Source of the DNA: Pseudomonadota bacterium
GTDB lineage: Bacteria; Pseudomonadota; Gammaproteobacteria; Acidiferrobacterales; Acidiferrobacteraceae
Direction of reading: 5' to 3'
Assembly (NCBI GenBank): GCA_021795255.1
Contig: JAJYPQ010000291.1
Location: 1 to 5,696 of the forward strand
DNA: 5,696 nucleotides
The translations under genes and the position numbers were made by a program. Each line of letters opens with the position of its first letter. Position 1 is the first letter of the stretch. The notes under the pieces were generated by a model. It saw only the letters and a program-made list of their open reading frames with translations. It was not told the DNA's origin and did not search any database. Positions 1 through 5,696 of this stretch are shown here, in pieces.

Positions 1-388
1 TCGTACTGCAGGCGATTTCCTCTGGCGACAGGTCGCTCAAGAGCTCCTGGCTCAGCTTCTCGGCCATTTCGGTTATGGGTTTCATGAGCGCCTGCCCATT
101 CTTGCATAGATGGACGGTCTTGCTGCGCCGGTCGTGCGCCGATTCGCGGCGCTCTATGAGATTGTCGGCGGCCAGACGATCGAGAAGGCCTACTACGGTC
201 GGGGCTTCTACCCCGAGACGAGCGGCCAACTCCGCCTGCGTGCAGTCGTCGCTACAGGAAATGTGGACAAGCGCACGCCACTTCGCCTGGCTGAGACCCA
301 GGGGTCGTAGGCGCCGGTCGAGTTCGGTGCGCCATAACCGGGCCGTTTCATGTAAAACGCCAGCGAATGACTCCTGAGGAAGCCCCAT
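1..388 (-). CDS. MarR/SlyA-family winged-helix transcriptional regulator, 3' end cut by the window edge
   Basis: This is a DNA-binding regulator of the MarR family; the first 129 residues are visible and the C-terminal dimerisation helix lies beyond the left edge. The reading starts MGLPQESFAG and is open to position 1. The winged HTH spans about residues 32-95: the LSQAKWRALVHI helix, TQAELAARLGV (50-60), the recognition helix around EAPTVVGLLDRL (61-72), and a wing with the family DRRSK motif (86-90). The ATG at 388 is preceded by AAGGAG (395-400) with 6-nt spacing, which fixes the start. Four cysteines are visible (45, 49, 95, 127); C45 and C49 form a CxxxC just before the HTH. The gene lies downstream of folE2 on the same strand, but its own upstream gap holds a SlyA-like palindrome, so autoregulation is likely (inference). 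Resemblance is to the SlyA branch; the ligand and targets cannot be told. Family is certain, subfamily moderately so. Confidence 0.93.
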   Translation of the reverse strand, partial: MGLPQESFAGVLHETARLWRTELDRRLRPLGLSQAKWRALVHISCSDDCTQAELAARLGVEAPTVVGLLDRLAADNLIERRESAHDRRSKTVHLCKNGQALMKPITEMAEKLSQELLSDLSPEEIACST

Positions 389-405
389 GGTCCGCTCCTT
401 TCTAG

Positions 406-434
406 CCTAACTATTAGCAGGCTAACAGGTTAGG
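406..434. promoter_or_regulatory. Cluster of overlapping inverted repeats, probable SlyA/MarR-type operator
   Basis: Three overlapping dyads are visible: CTAACTATTAG (407-417), TTAGCAGGCTAA (414-425) and CTAACAGGTTAG (422-433). An outer pair CCTAAC (406-411) and GTTAGG (429-434) encloses them. The central 12-mer has perfect 5-bp arms and differs from the published SlyA consensus TTAGCAAGCTAA at one spacer base. The cluster lies 18-46 nt upstream of the MarR-family start codon, where a bound dimer would block the promoter or initiation. Binding by the neighbouring regulator is inferred from family habit. I cannot identify a convincing -35/-10 pair for this gene around it. Confidence 0.7.
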
Positions 435-459
435 GCGGTGGGGTGCAAGGAGTTCGTTT

Positions 460-1275
460 TTAGGACGAGATTTTGTCTTTGGTAATGAGGGCGTAGGCCG
501 AGTGATTGTGGATCGATTCGAAGTTCTCCGACTCCACAGTGTAGGCGTCGACGCGTTCATCTTCGTTCAAGAGGCCCGCCACCTCGCGTACCATATCTTC
601 GACAAAACGCGGATTGTCGTAGGCGCGCTCGGTCACATATTTTTCGTCGGGTCGCTTCAAGAGCCCGTAGAGTTCACAGCTTGCCTGCTTTTCGACTAGG
701 TCGATCAGGTCTTCGACCCATACGAACTGGTTCGTCCGCACGCTCACCGTCACATGCGAGCGCTGGTTGTGCGCGCCGCGCTCGGATATCTCCTTGGAGC
801 AAGGGCACAGGCTCGTGACCGGCACCACGACCCGGGTCGTGGTGCGGCTCTGCCCGCCGCGAATCTCCCCCAAAAAACTCACTTGGTAATCCATGAGGCT
901 GCGTACGCCCGAGACCGGAGCGGTTTTCATGACAAAATACGGGAAGGACATGTCGATGTGTCCGACATCGGACTCGAGACGCTTTGCCATGCTGGCCAAC
1001 ATGTCTTGGAACGACTCGACCGAGATCTCGGTCTCGTATTGGTTCAGGATCTCGACAAACCGCGACATGTGGGTCCCCTTGAAGTTGTGGGGGAGTTCCA
1101 CATACATATTAAAGAGGGCAACGGTGTGTTGTTCGCCCTGGCTTCGGTCTTTGACGCGCACGGGGTGGCGGATGTCCTTGATTCCGACCTTGTCAATGGC
1201 GATGTGGCGCGAATCCGGGCTGTTTTGCACATCGGCAATGCAGTCGGTTCCAGCCCGAATGGAGGTCCCGTTCAT
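460..1275 (-). CDS. folE2: GTP cyclohydrolase FolE2 (GTP cyclohydrolase IB)
   Basis: The enzyme converts GTP to 7,8-dihydroneopterin triphosphate, the first step of tetrahydrofolate and of queuosine (via preQ0) synthesis, in the cytoplasm. The 271-residue protein is full length for the FolE2/MptA family and unrelated in sequence to classical FolE. It shows the family N terminus [20 protein letters not shown] (15-34), the active-site stretch [14 protein letters not shown] (151-164), GAHNQRS (167-173), the [17 protein letters not shown] region (208-224) and the C-terminal [10 protein letters not shown] (253-262). Expected metal ligands by family knowledge are C157, H169, E211 and H256; all are present with the usual spacing. 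The ATG has AAGG (1283-1286) 7 nt upstream. It follows dxs by 34 nt with no visible terminator, so it is probably read from the same transcript. FolE2 is a metal-flexible isozyme and in many bacteria is Zur-controlled; I see no Zur-like palindrome in this gap. Confidence 0.96.
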   Translation of the reverse strand: MNGTSIRAGTDCIADVQNSPDSRHIAIDKVGIKDIRHPVRVKDRSQGEQHTVALFNMYVELPHNFKGTHMSRFVEILNQYETEISVESFQDMLASMAKRLESDVGHIDMSFPYFVMKTAPVSGVRSLMDYQVSFLGEIRGGQSRTTTRVVVPVTSLCPCSKEISERGAHNQRSHVTVSVRTNQFVWVEDLIDLVEKQASCELYGLLKRPDEKYVTERAYDNPRFVEDMVREVAGLLNEDERVDAYTVESENFESIHNHSAYALITKDKISS

Positions 1276-1309
1276 AGGTAAGCCTTAATCCTGAGTAATT
1301 TGGTCAATT

Positions 1310-3190
1310 TTAGGCGGATTCGGACGCCCGGGCAAGTCCTGGCATGGCGTCGATCACCTGGCGCGCGATGCCGGCGGCGTCCAAACCGCAGGCCGCCAGC
1401 ATTTGGGCGGGCACGCCGTGCTCGATATAGGTGTCGGGAAGACCAAGGTTTAGCACCCGAACTGGGAGCTGAAGTTGTCCTACGAGCTCGCCGACCCCGC
1501 TGCCCGCGCCTCCAGCTATGGCGTTTTCCTCGACGGTTACGAACAGCTCATGGGAGCGGGCCAGTTTGACGAGAAGGGCCTCGTCCAAGGGCTTGACGAA
1601 GCGCATATTGACGACCGTTGCATTGAGCGACTCCGCCGCTGCGAGGGCTGCGCCAAGCAGGGAACCAAAGGCCAGTAAGGCAATGCGCGCCCCCTGTCTG
1701 CGTATCTCGGCCCGGCCGATGGGGAGCGCGGTCATAGTGCGCTCGACCGCGACTCCGGCCCCGCTTCCCCGCGGGTAGCGGACCATGGCCGGGCCCTCGT
1801 GGCGGTAGGCGGTGTAGAGCATTTGTCGACACTCGTTTTCGTCGCTCGGCGCCATAATCACGAAATGCGGGAGGCAACGCATGAAGCTTAGGTCAAAGCT
1901 GCCGGCATGGGTAGGCCCGTCGGCTCCCACGAGACCGCCTCGGTCAACGGCCAGCATCACTGGCAGATTTTGGAGGCTGATGTCGTGAATGACTTGATCG
2001 TAACCGCGTTGGAGAAAGGTCGAGTAGATGGCTACGACCGGCTTAAAACCTTCGCAGGCGAGACCTGCGGCAAAGGTCAAGGCATGTTGCTCGGCGATGC
2101 CGACGTCGAAATAGCGGTCCGGAAACCGTTCGGAGAACTCAACGAGACCCGAGCCCTCGCGCATGGCAGGCGTGATCCCCATGAGCTTCGGATCCTCCGC
2201 TGCCATATCGCACAGCCACTCGCCAAATATCTGGGTGTAGGTCTTGCCACTGGCCTTGGTCTCCATCTTGCCGGTTCTTGGATCAAACGGCGTGACCCCG
2301 TGATAGACGCAGGGGTCGCCCTCGGCCGGAGTGTAGCCTTTACCTTTGCGGGTCACGACATGGAGGAAGCGCGGCCCTGAAAGGTCGCGCATATTGCGTA
2401 AGGTCGGGATGAGGCTTGTGAGGTCATGGCCATCTATCGGGCCGATATAATTAAATCCCAGCTCTTCAAACAAGGTTCCGGGCATGATGATGCCCTTCAT
2501 GTGTTCCTCGATGCGTTTTGCGAACTGAAAGACCGGGCGCACGGTGCTCAGGACCGTTTTGCTTCCACTGCGTACACTGGTGTAGGCGCGCCCCGAGAGG
2601 ATGCGGGCGAGGTAGTTCGACAAGGCCCCGACGTTGGGCGAGATCGACATATCGTTATCGTTTAAGACGACAAGGAGGTTCGCGTCCATGTCGCCGGCGT
2701 TATTCAAGGCTTCAAACGCGATTCCGGCCGTGAGTGCCCCATCGCCTATAACTGCCACCACTTGGCGGTTCGATTTGGTTTGGGCGGCTGCGATGGCCAT
2801 GCCCAAGGCCGCGCTAATCGAGGTGCTGGAGTGGCCCACGCCGAAGGTATCGTAGGGACTTTCGGCGCGCCGCGGGAAGCCGGAGAGACCCCCTTGCTTG
2901 CGCAGAGTCGGCATCAGGTCGCGCCGTCCGGTGAGGATCTTGTGGGGGTAAGTCTGATGGCCGACATCCCAAACGAGCCGGTCCTCGGGGGTGTCGAATA
3001 CGTAGTGGAGGGCGATTGTGAGTTCGACCGTGCCGAGCCCGGCCGCCAAGTGTCCCCCGGTACGACTCACTGTATGAATGAGGTATTCGCGCAGTTCTTG
3101 GGCAAGTTCCGGCAAACGGTCCTCAGGCAATTGCCTAAGGTCCTCGGGGAGGTTGACTGATTCCAGGAGGGATTGACCGATTTTTCCCAT
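1310..3190 (-). CDS. dxs: 1-deoxy-D-xylulose-5-phosphate synthase
   Basis: Dxs condenses pyruvate and glyceraldehyde 3-phosphate to DXP with thiamine diphosphate (TPP), the entry step of the MEP isoprenoid pathway; DXP also feeds thiamine and pyridoxal phosphate synthesis. Counted from the ATG at 3190 the protein has 626 residues, normal for the family. Visible are [10 protein letters not shown] with the substrate-binding His (H47), [11 protein letters not shown] (H78), the TPP/Mg motif from GDGAL (149) to NDND (177-180), YHGVTPFD (H297), the catalytic Glu in DVGIAEQHA (E367), [11 protein letters not shown] (Y389, R395), and [13 protein letters not shown] (D424, H428). The transketolase C-terminal domain follows to the end. 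The ATG lies 2 nt after the ispA stop with only a weak ribosome site, suggesting translational coupling. A TTG at 3196, overlapping the ispA TGA and adding two residues, is an alternative start. Confidence 0.97.
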   Translation of the reverse strand: MGKIGQSLLESVNLPEDLRQLPEDRLPELAQELREYLIHTVSRTGGHLAAGLGTVELTIALHYVFDTPEDRLVWDVGHQTYPHKILTGRRDLMPTLRKQGGLSGFPRRAESPYDTFGVGHSSTSISAALGMAIAAAQTKSNRQVVAVIGDGALTAGIAFEALNNAGDMDANLLVVLNDNDMSISPNVGALSNYLARILSGRAYTSVRSGSKTVLSTVRPVFQFAKRIEEHMKGIIMPGTLFEELGFNYIGPIDGHDLTSLIPTLRNMRDLSGPRFLHVVTRKGKGYTPAEGDPCVYHGVTPFDPRTGKMETKASGKTYTQIFGEWLCDMAAEDPKLMGITPAMREGSGLVEFSERFPDRYFDVGIAEQHALTFAAGLACEGFKPVVAIYSTFLQRGYDQVIHDISLQNLPVMLAVDRGGLVGADGPTHAGSFDLSFMRCLPHFVIMAPSDENECRQMLYTAYRHEGPAMVRYPRGSGAGVAVERTMTALPIGRAEIRRQGARIALLAFGSLLGAALAAAESLNATVVNMRFVKPLDEALLVKLARSHELFVTVEENAIAGGAGSGVGELVGQLQLPVRVLNLGLPDTYIEHGVPAQMLAACGLDAAGIARQVIDAMPGLARASESA

Positions 3191-3192
3191 GC

Positions 3193-4071
3193 TCAATGAT
3201 TCCGCTCGACGGCGTGGTATGCGATGGTCGCGAGTGTTTCGCTATTATCCCCCAAAAAGCGGAGGCTGACGAGGGCATCCTCATAGAGGCCCCGGGCCTT
3301 GCGTCGGGCCGCGGGCACACCCAAGACCGAGGCAAAGGTCGCCTTGCCGGCCGCGGCATCCGCGCCCACGGTCTTCCCAACCGTGATGGCTTCACCTTCG
3401 ACGTCGAGAAGGTCGTCGGCAATCTGAAATGCGAGGCCGAGCGTGAGGCCGTAGGCATCAAGTCCCGGGGGTACCTCGGATTGCGCCGCAAGCGCGCCCA
3501 ATCGCACGGCCGCATGTATGAGGGCCCCGGTCTTGCGCGTATGCCGTTCCTCGAGGATCTCCACGGTCGCCTGCAGTCCGGCTTTCAAGTCCAAGGCCTG
3601 GCCTCCGGCCATTCCTTGTGATCCGGATGCCCGCGCCAGTTCCGCTATCATCCGCACCCGTGTGTCTCCGGGCACGGGGGACGGCGCGGCCAGCACCGCA
3701 AAGGCCTCGGTCTGCAGAGCGTCGCCTGCGAGCAAGGCGGTTGCTTCCCCGAACGCCTTATGACAACTCGGTTTACCGCGCCGCATATCGTCGTCGTCCA
3801 TGCATGGCAGATCGTCATGAACGAGGGAGTAGGCATGAATGAGTTCGACCGCCGCCGCCCCCTGATCAAGCTGCGAAATCGTAGCGCCCAGCGCTTCGCC
3901 CGTGGCGTAAACCAAACAGGCCCGCAAACGCTTTCCGCCTCCTAAGGTCGCGTAGCGCATGGCCTCGTGGAGGTCGGCGGGGAGGGTGTGCGCGGGCGGA
4001 AGGAGTTCATTCAAGACCGTCTCAACCCGAGCCCGATAGCGCTTGAGCGCGTCTTCCGGTTGGGGACTCAC
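3193..4071 (-). CDS. ispA: Farnesyl diphosphate synthase (short-chain trans-polyprenyl synthase)
   Basis: This enzyme joins IPP to DMAPP and then to GPP, giving FPP, the precursor of octaprenyl and undecaprenyl chains. The 292-residue protein has GGGKRLR (44-50), the first Asp-rich motif DDLPCMD (86-92) followed by [16 protein letters not shown] (157-162), KTGALI (180-185), the second Asp-rich motif FQIADDLLD (215-223) and the [15 protein letters not shown] stretch (232-246). The two-residue spread inside the first motif and the YSLVHDD context are typical of bacterial type II FPP synthases; strict chain length cannot be proved from sequence. Translation starts at GTG, whose GTGA overlaps the xseB stop (4068-4071). 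No good Shine-Dalgarno sequence is seen, so coupling to xseB is likely. The next possible ATG, at residue 38, would remove conserved N-terminal sequence. It sits immediately upstream of dxs, its pathway partner. Confidence 0.96.
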   Translation of the reverse strand: MSPQPEDALKRYRARVETVLNELLPPAHTLPADLHEAMRYATLGGGKRLRACLVYATGEALGATISQLDQGAAAVELIHAYSLVHDDLPCMDDDDMRRGKPSCHKAFGEATALLAGDALQTEAFAVLAAPSPVPGDTRVRMIAELARASGSQGMAGGQALDLKAGLQATVEILEERHTRKTGALIHAAVRLGALAAQSEVPPGLDAYGLTLGLAFQIADDLLDVEGEAITVGKTVGADAAAGKATFASVLGVPAARRKARGLYEDALVSLRFLGDNSETLATIAYHAVERNH

Positions 4072-4313
4072 TCGCCGCGTTCGCTTGGCTTGAAAGGTTC
4101 TACGCGGTAGACGCCGTTATCGGCTACTAAGCGCTCCACACGCTGCTCAGCATCCTTGAGGCCAGCCTCACAAAGACGCGACAACTCCATCCCGCGCTGG
4201 AAGGCGGACAGAGAGTCCTCGAGGGATTGTTGCCCGTTCTCCATTTGGGTCACGATCCGCTCGAGCTCGGCCAGCGCGGCTTCAAAATCGGGAAGAGGTG
4301 TAGGTTCGGTCAC
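4068..4313 (-). CDS. xseB: Exodeoxyribonuclease VII small subunit
   Basis: XseB is the small helical subunit that joins several copies to one XseA to form exonuclease VII, which degrades single-stranded DNA in both directions to short oligonucleotides. The 81-residue length is normal. The family core runs from DFEAALAELERIVTQMENG (9-27) through QQSLEDSLSAFQRGMELSRL (28-47) to CEAGLKDAEQRVERLV (48-63), a predicted helical hairpin. Its start is GTG: an in-frame TGA lies 9 nt upstream with no earlier start between, and GAGG lies about 8 nt before it. Its stop overlaps the ispA GTG by 4 nt. The xseB-ispA-dxs order is a well-known gammaproteobacterial arrangement; the repair and isoprenoid functions have no obvious biochemical link. 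Confidence 0.95.
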   Translation of the reverse strand: MTEPTPLPDFEAALAELERIVTQMENGQQSLEDSLSAFQRGMELSRLCEAGLKDAEQRVERLVADNGVYRVEPFKPSERGE

Positions 4314-4336
4314 AGGTCGCCCTCATCACTTATCAT
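4310..4336 (-). CDS. Possible 8-codon leader ORF overlapping the xseB start (speculative)
   Basis: An ATG at 4336 opens a reading frame MISDEGDL that ends with TGA at 4312-4310, so its stop overlaps the xseB GTG in the form GTGA, the same junction type as xseB/ispA. An AGGG lies 4 nt before the ATG. It falls inside the leader predicted from the minus-strand TATAAT. Such a minimal ORF could couple ribosomes onto the GTG start, but a frame this short can easily arise by chance and there is no homology to support it. Confidence 0.2.
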   Translation of the reverse strand: MISDEGDL

Positions 4337-4367
4337 GCCACCCTACTGCAAGGTCTACGAACCGTCA

Positions 4368-4373
4368 ATTATA
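4368..4373 (-). promoter_or_regulatory. Predicted -10 box of the xseB-ispA-dxs-folE2 operon
   Basis: Read on the minus strand this is a perfect TATAAT within CGTGTATAAT, 54 nt upstream of the xseB GTG. Transcription would begin around 4361, leaving a leader of about 48 nt. No TTGACA-like hexamer is seen 16-18 nt upstream (the sequence there is C/G-rich; the closest, TTCACC, is 21 nt away). The promoter may therefore be weak or activator-dependent. A perfect -10 is notable in DNA of this GC content. Confidence 0.5.
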
Positions 4374-4429
4374 CACGAGAGACGAACCGAGCGGGGTGAA
4401 GTCGGACCCCTGATGGGCTCGTAGGCGTG

Positions 4430-4435
4430 TATAAT
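4430..4435 (+). promoter_or_regulatory. Predicted -10 box of the MscS-family gene
   Basis: A perfect TATAAT ends 6 nt before the ATG at 4442. With normal spacing transcription would start at or beside the A of that ATG, so the mRNA would be leaderless. No -35-like hexamer is seen at the expected distance (4405-4413 is C-rich). If this box is real it rules out the GTG at 4427, which lies upstream of the hexamer, as the start for this transcript. Confidence 0.45.
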
Positions 4436-4441
4436 GCGCCG

Positions 4442-5476
4442 ATGGCAAATCACGGACCTCTTGACAAACGCAAGGCGGGGCGTGTTCTTCGGAACCTTCC
4501 CTGGACCACGGCCCTGTGGGTAGGTTTGGCCGTAGGCCTCCTGTTCGCTGTGGCCTATGCCAAGCAACATTATAAGTTGCCGCCGGACGAAGTCAGCGTC
4601 TTGCGCACCCTCATTGTGGTGCTGGCGGGTTTACGGGTGATCCGCGACATCGAGGGCGCCATGGCCCGGCACCGGGCCCATAAGCTCGAGGCACTAGCGC
4701 ACGCCGGGGCAGCCGTGACACTGGCTTGGCAGGACTCGGTCACGGGCACCTACCTCATTCGACTCCTCTTGTACGCAGGCCTTGCTCTACTTGCGATCTT
4801 TGTAGTGGGCGGGACATTCAGCGGGGTCCTGGTAGGGGGCACCCTGATCTCGGTGACCCTGGGGGTCGCCGGACAGTCCTTTTTCGGGAATTTTTTTGGC
4901 GGTCTCGCAGTGGCCTTATTTAAGCCATTTGAACTCGGTGATCATGTGCAGATCGTCGCCTGGCAGTTCCCGATGATGCCAGAGACCTACCCCCATAAGC
5001 TCCGCGCGCAAGGCTACCGAGGGGTCATCCGCGATATCAACCTTTTCTATTCCGAACTGCGCTTGGACGACGGCCAACTCTTTCGCGTACCGAATGGCAT
5101 CGTGATTACGGGCGGGCTCATTCGTTCGCTTCCCCACGAATGGGCGCGGATCGTGTTTCGCTTTGATATCGCGGTGCCGACCGACCCGGCCGCCGTTTTG
5201 CGCAAGCTTGAGGAGGCGGCTCGCTTGCATTTCCGGCCTCGGCCAGAGGACCCACCGCTTGCAGAGGAGCCGAAGTCTGCTGCCGGCGGCGAGATAGCGA
5301 AGCCTGCGCCGCCATTTGGCTGGGACCCGCCGGCCGTTTTGATGGTCGATATCTCGCTCGTCGCCTTAAGCGTGGAGGTGCGTGGCTCGGTTCCGCAACG
5401 GTTGCGCGATCACGCCAAGGGCGAGTTCTTTGCGAGCATTTTGCCGATCGTATACCCGCCTAAGCCGCAGCCATAA
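4442..5476 (+). CDS. MscS-family small-conductance mechanosensitive channel protein
   Basis: This is an inner-membrane channel subunit of the MscS superfamily, whose members release solutes on osmotic downshock. From the ATG at 4442 it has 344 residues. Likely membrane segments are at about 21-40, 51-68, 104-124 and a pore-lining stretch about 126-160 containing LGVAGQSFFGNFFGGLAVAL. KPFELGDHVQI (161-171) follows, the equivalent of the MscS RPF...GE/D motif entering the beta domain. That domain ends with DDGQLFRVPNGIV (209-221) including the family PN. About 20 residues (172-191, with WQF and TYPH) are inserted where E. coli MscS has a short turn. A Pro- and acid-rich linker (about 265-297) interrupts the C-terminal alpha/beta region. 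No Shine-Dalgarno sequence precedes the ATG; a GTG at 4427 is an alternative start adding five residues. It is divergent from the xseB operon. Gating behaviour cannot be told. Confidence 0.9.
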   Translation: MANHGPLDKRKAGRVLRNLPWTTALWVGLAVGLLFAVAYAKQHYKLPPDEVSVLRTLIVVLAGLRVIRDIEGAMARHRAHKLEALAHAGAAVTLAWQDSVTGTYLIRLLLYAGLALLAIFVVGGTFSGVLVGGTLISVTLGVAGQSFFGNFFGGLAVALFKPFELGDHVQIVAWQFPMMPETYPHKLRAQGYRGVIRDINLFYSELRLDDGQLFRVPNGIVITGGLIRSLPHEWARIVFRFDIAVPTDPAAVLRKLEEAARLHFRPRPEDPPLAEEPKSAAGGEIAKPAPPFGWDPPAVLMVDISLVALSVEVRGSVPQRLRDHAKGEFFASILPIVYPPKPQP

Positions 5477-5554
5477 GAGTACACCGTAAGACGCAATTCT
5501 CCCGTGAGCGAAAGGCGCCTCGGACGTCAGCGTCGATCGGAACGATTTCATGTC

Positions 5555-5560
5555 AAGGAG
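5555..5560 (+). promoter_or_regulatory. Strong Shine-Dalgarno sequence of ppa
   Basis: AAGGAG lies 8 nt before the ATG at 5569 and decides the ppa start. The rest of the 92-nt gap after the MscS-family gene (5477-5568) shows only weak, short hairpin potential such as GACGTCAGCGTC, no hairpin followed by a T run and no convincing -35/-10 pair. Readthrough from the channel gene is therefore possible. Confidence 0.8.
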
Positions 5561-5568
5561 CGTAGCGG

Positions 5569-5696
5569 ATGAATCTTGATCGGGTAGGGCCCGGCGACAA
5601 GGCCCCACAAAGCGTCAATGTCATAGTCGAGATCCCAGCGCACGGCCCGCCGGTGAAGTACGAGATGGATAAGGAGACGGGCGCGATGTTCGTCGA
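5569..5696 (+). CDS. ppa: Inorganic pyrophosphatase (family I), 5' part only
   Basis: Soluble pyrophosphatase hydrolyses the pyrophosphate released by biosynthetic reactions, pulling them forward. Only the first 42 codons are present before the right edge. They read MNLDRVGPGD and continue with VNVIVEIPAHGPPVKYEMDK (16-35) and ETGAMFV (36-42). This matches the start of bacterial family I enzymes, including the conserved active-site Glu of VEIP (E21) and the Lys and Glu of VKYE (K30, E32), equivalent to E20, K29 and E31 of the E. coli enzyme. Most of the metal-binding Asp residues lie beyond the window. The start is set by AAGGAG 8 nt upstream. It is on the same strand as the MscS-family gene, 92 nt after it. 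Prenyl transfer by IspA releases pyrophosphate, so it is a metabolic neighbour, but the proximity may be incidental. Confidence 0.93.
   Translation, partial: MNLDRVGPGDKAPQSVNVIVEIPAHGPPVKYEMDKETGAMFV

Larger units (their letters stand above)
4368..4435. repeat. 10-bp inverted repeat spanning the divergent promoter region
   Basis: ATTATACACG at 4368-4377 and CGTGTATAAT at 4426-4435 are exact reverse complements separated by 48 nt. Each arm contains a TATAAT pointing outwards, towards xseB on one side and the MscS-family gene on the other. The repeat could be paired promoters with a shared extended element, or binding sites for one regulator acting on both genes. Confidence 0.75.

Noticed and set aside
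75..377. Plus-strand open frames across the left end
   Set aside because: They are Arg/Ser-rich antisense frames over the MarR-family gene, whose minus-strand translation shows clear family motifs and a good ribosome site.
435..459. Possible terminator or clear promoter between folE2 and the MarR-family gene
   Set aside because: Minus-strand TTGCAC is a poor -35 match without a good -10, and no GC-rich stem with a T run is seen; only the operator-like repeats next to it stand out.
754..1281. 175-codon plus-strand frame
   Set aside because: It is antisense to folE2, which is fully supported by conserved metal-ligand motifs; the translation resembles no family.
1276..1309. Possible promoter (TTGACC) or Zur box in front of folE2
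   Set aside because: TTGACC has no -10 partner at a usable distance before the start codon, and no palindrome is present.
1907..2380. 157-codon plus-strand frame and several similar ones within 1300-3160
   Set aside because: They are shadows of dxs caused by GC-rich codons; none has a ribosome site or recognisable motif.
3196..3621. 141-codon plus-strand frame opposite ispA
   Set aside because: It is antisense to the Asp-rich-motif region and C-terminal half of a clear FPP synthase, with no independent support.
4916..5230. 104-codon minus-strand frame opposite the MscS-family gene
   Set aside because: The plus-strand frame carries membrane segments and the MscS motif; this one is a shadow.
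5476..5550. Possible terminator after the MscS-family gene
   Set aside because: Only short imperfect hairpins (around 5491-5520 and 5522-5535) are present and no T run follows.

Overview
The window looks like chromosomal housekeeping DNA from a gammaproteobacterium with moderately high GC. The main reason is the gene order xseB-ispA-dxs, which is characteristic of that class. A folE2-type GTP cyclohydrolase follows dxs, as I recall from some Chromatiales-like sulfur oxidisers, but placement below the class is only a guess. There are no mobile elements, CRISPR arrays, tRNAs or rRNAs.

Layout. On the minus strand, reading leftwards from about 4370, a compact operon runs xseB (exonuclease VII small subunit), ispA (farnesyl diphosphate synthase), dxs (DXP synthase) and folE2 (GTP cyclohydrolase IB). 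The xseB/ispA and ispA/dxs junctions overlap or are only 2 nt apart, and folE2 follows dxs after 34 nt. After a further 71 nt comes a MarR/SlyA-family regulator, truncated by the left edge. The gap before it holds a cluster of inverted repeats, including a near-perfect SlyA-type box, which is a probable autoregulatory operator. On the plus strand, to the right of the operon, lie an MscS-family mechanosensitive channel and the first 42 codons of inorganic pyrophosphatase (ppa), cut by the right edge.

The most informative non-coding stretch is the 128-nt divergent region between xseB and the MscS gene. It carries two perfect TATAAT hexamers in opposite orientation, each inside the same decamer CGTGTATAAT, so together they form a 10-bp inverted repeat separated by 48 nt. 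Neither has a recognisable -35 box. The plus-strand copy sits so close to the channel ATG that the transcript would start at or next to it, implying a leaderless mRNA. The minus-strand copy would give the xseB operon a leader of about 48 nt, with a possible 8-codon upstream ORF whose stop overlaps the xseB start.

Together, dxs makes DXP for the MEP pathway and ispA condenses the resulting C5 units to FPP, the precursor of quinone side chains and undecaprenyl phosphate. Ppa removes pyrophosphate released by such reactions. FolE2 opens folate and queuosine synthesis. I see no strong evidence for an undescribed multi-gene system. The points worth a second look are regulatory and the unusual MscS architecture.
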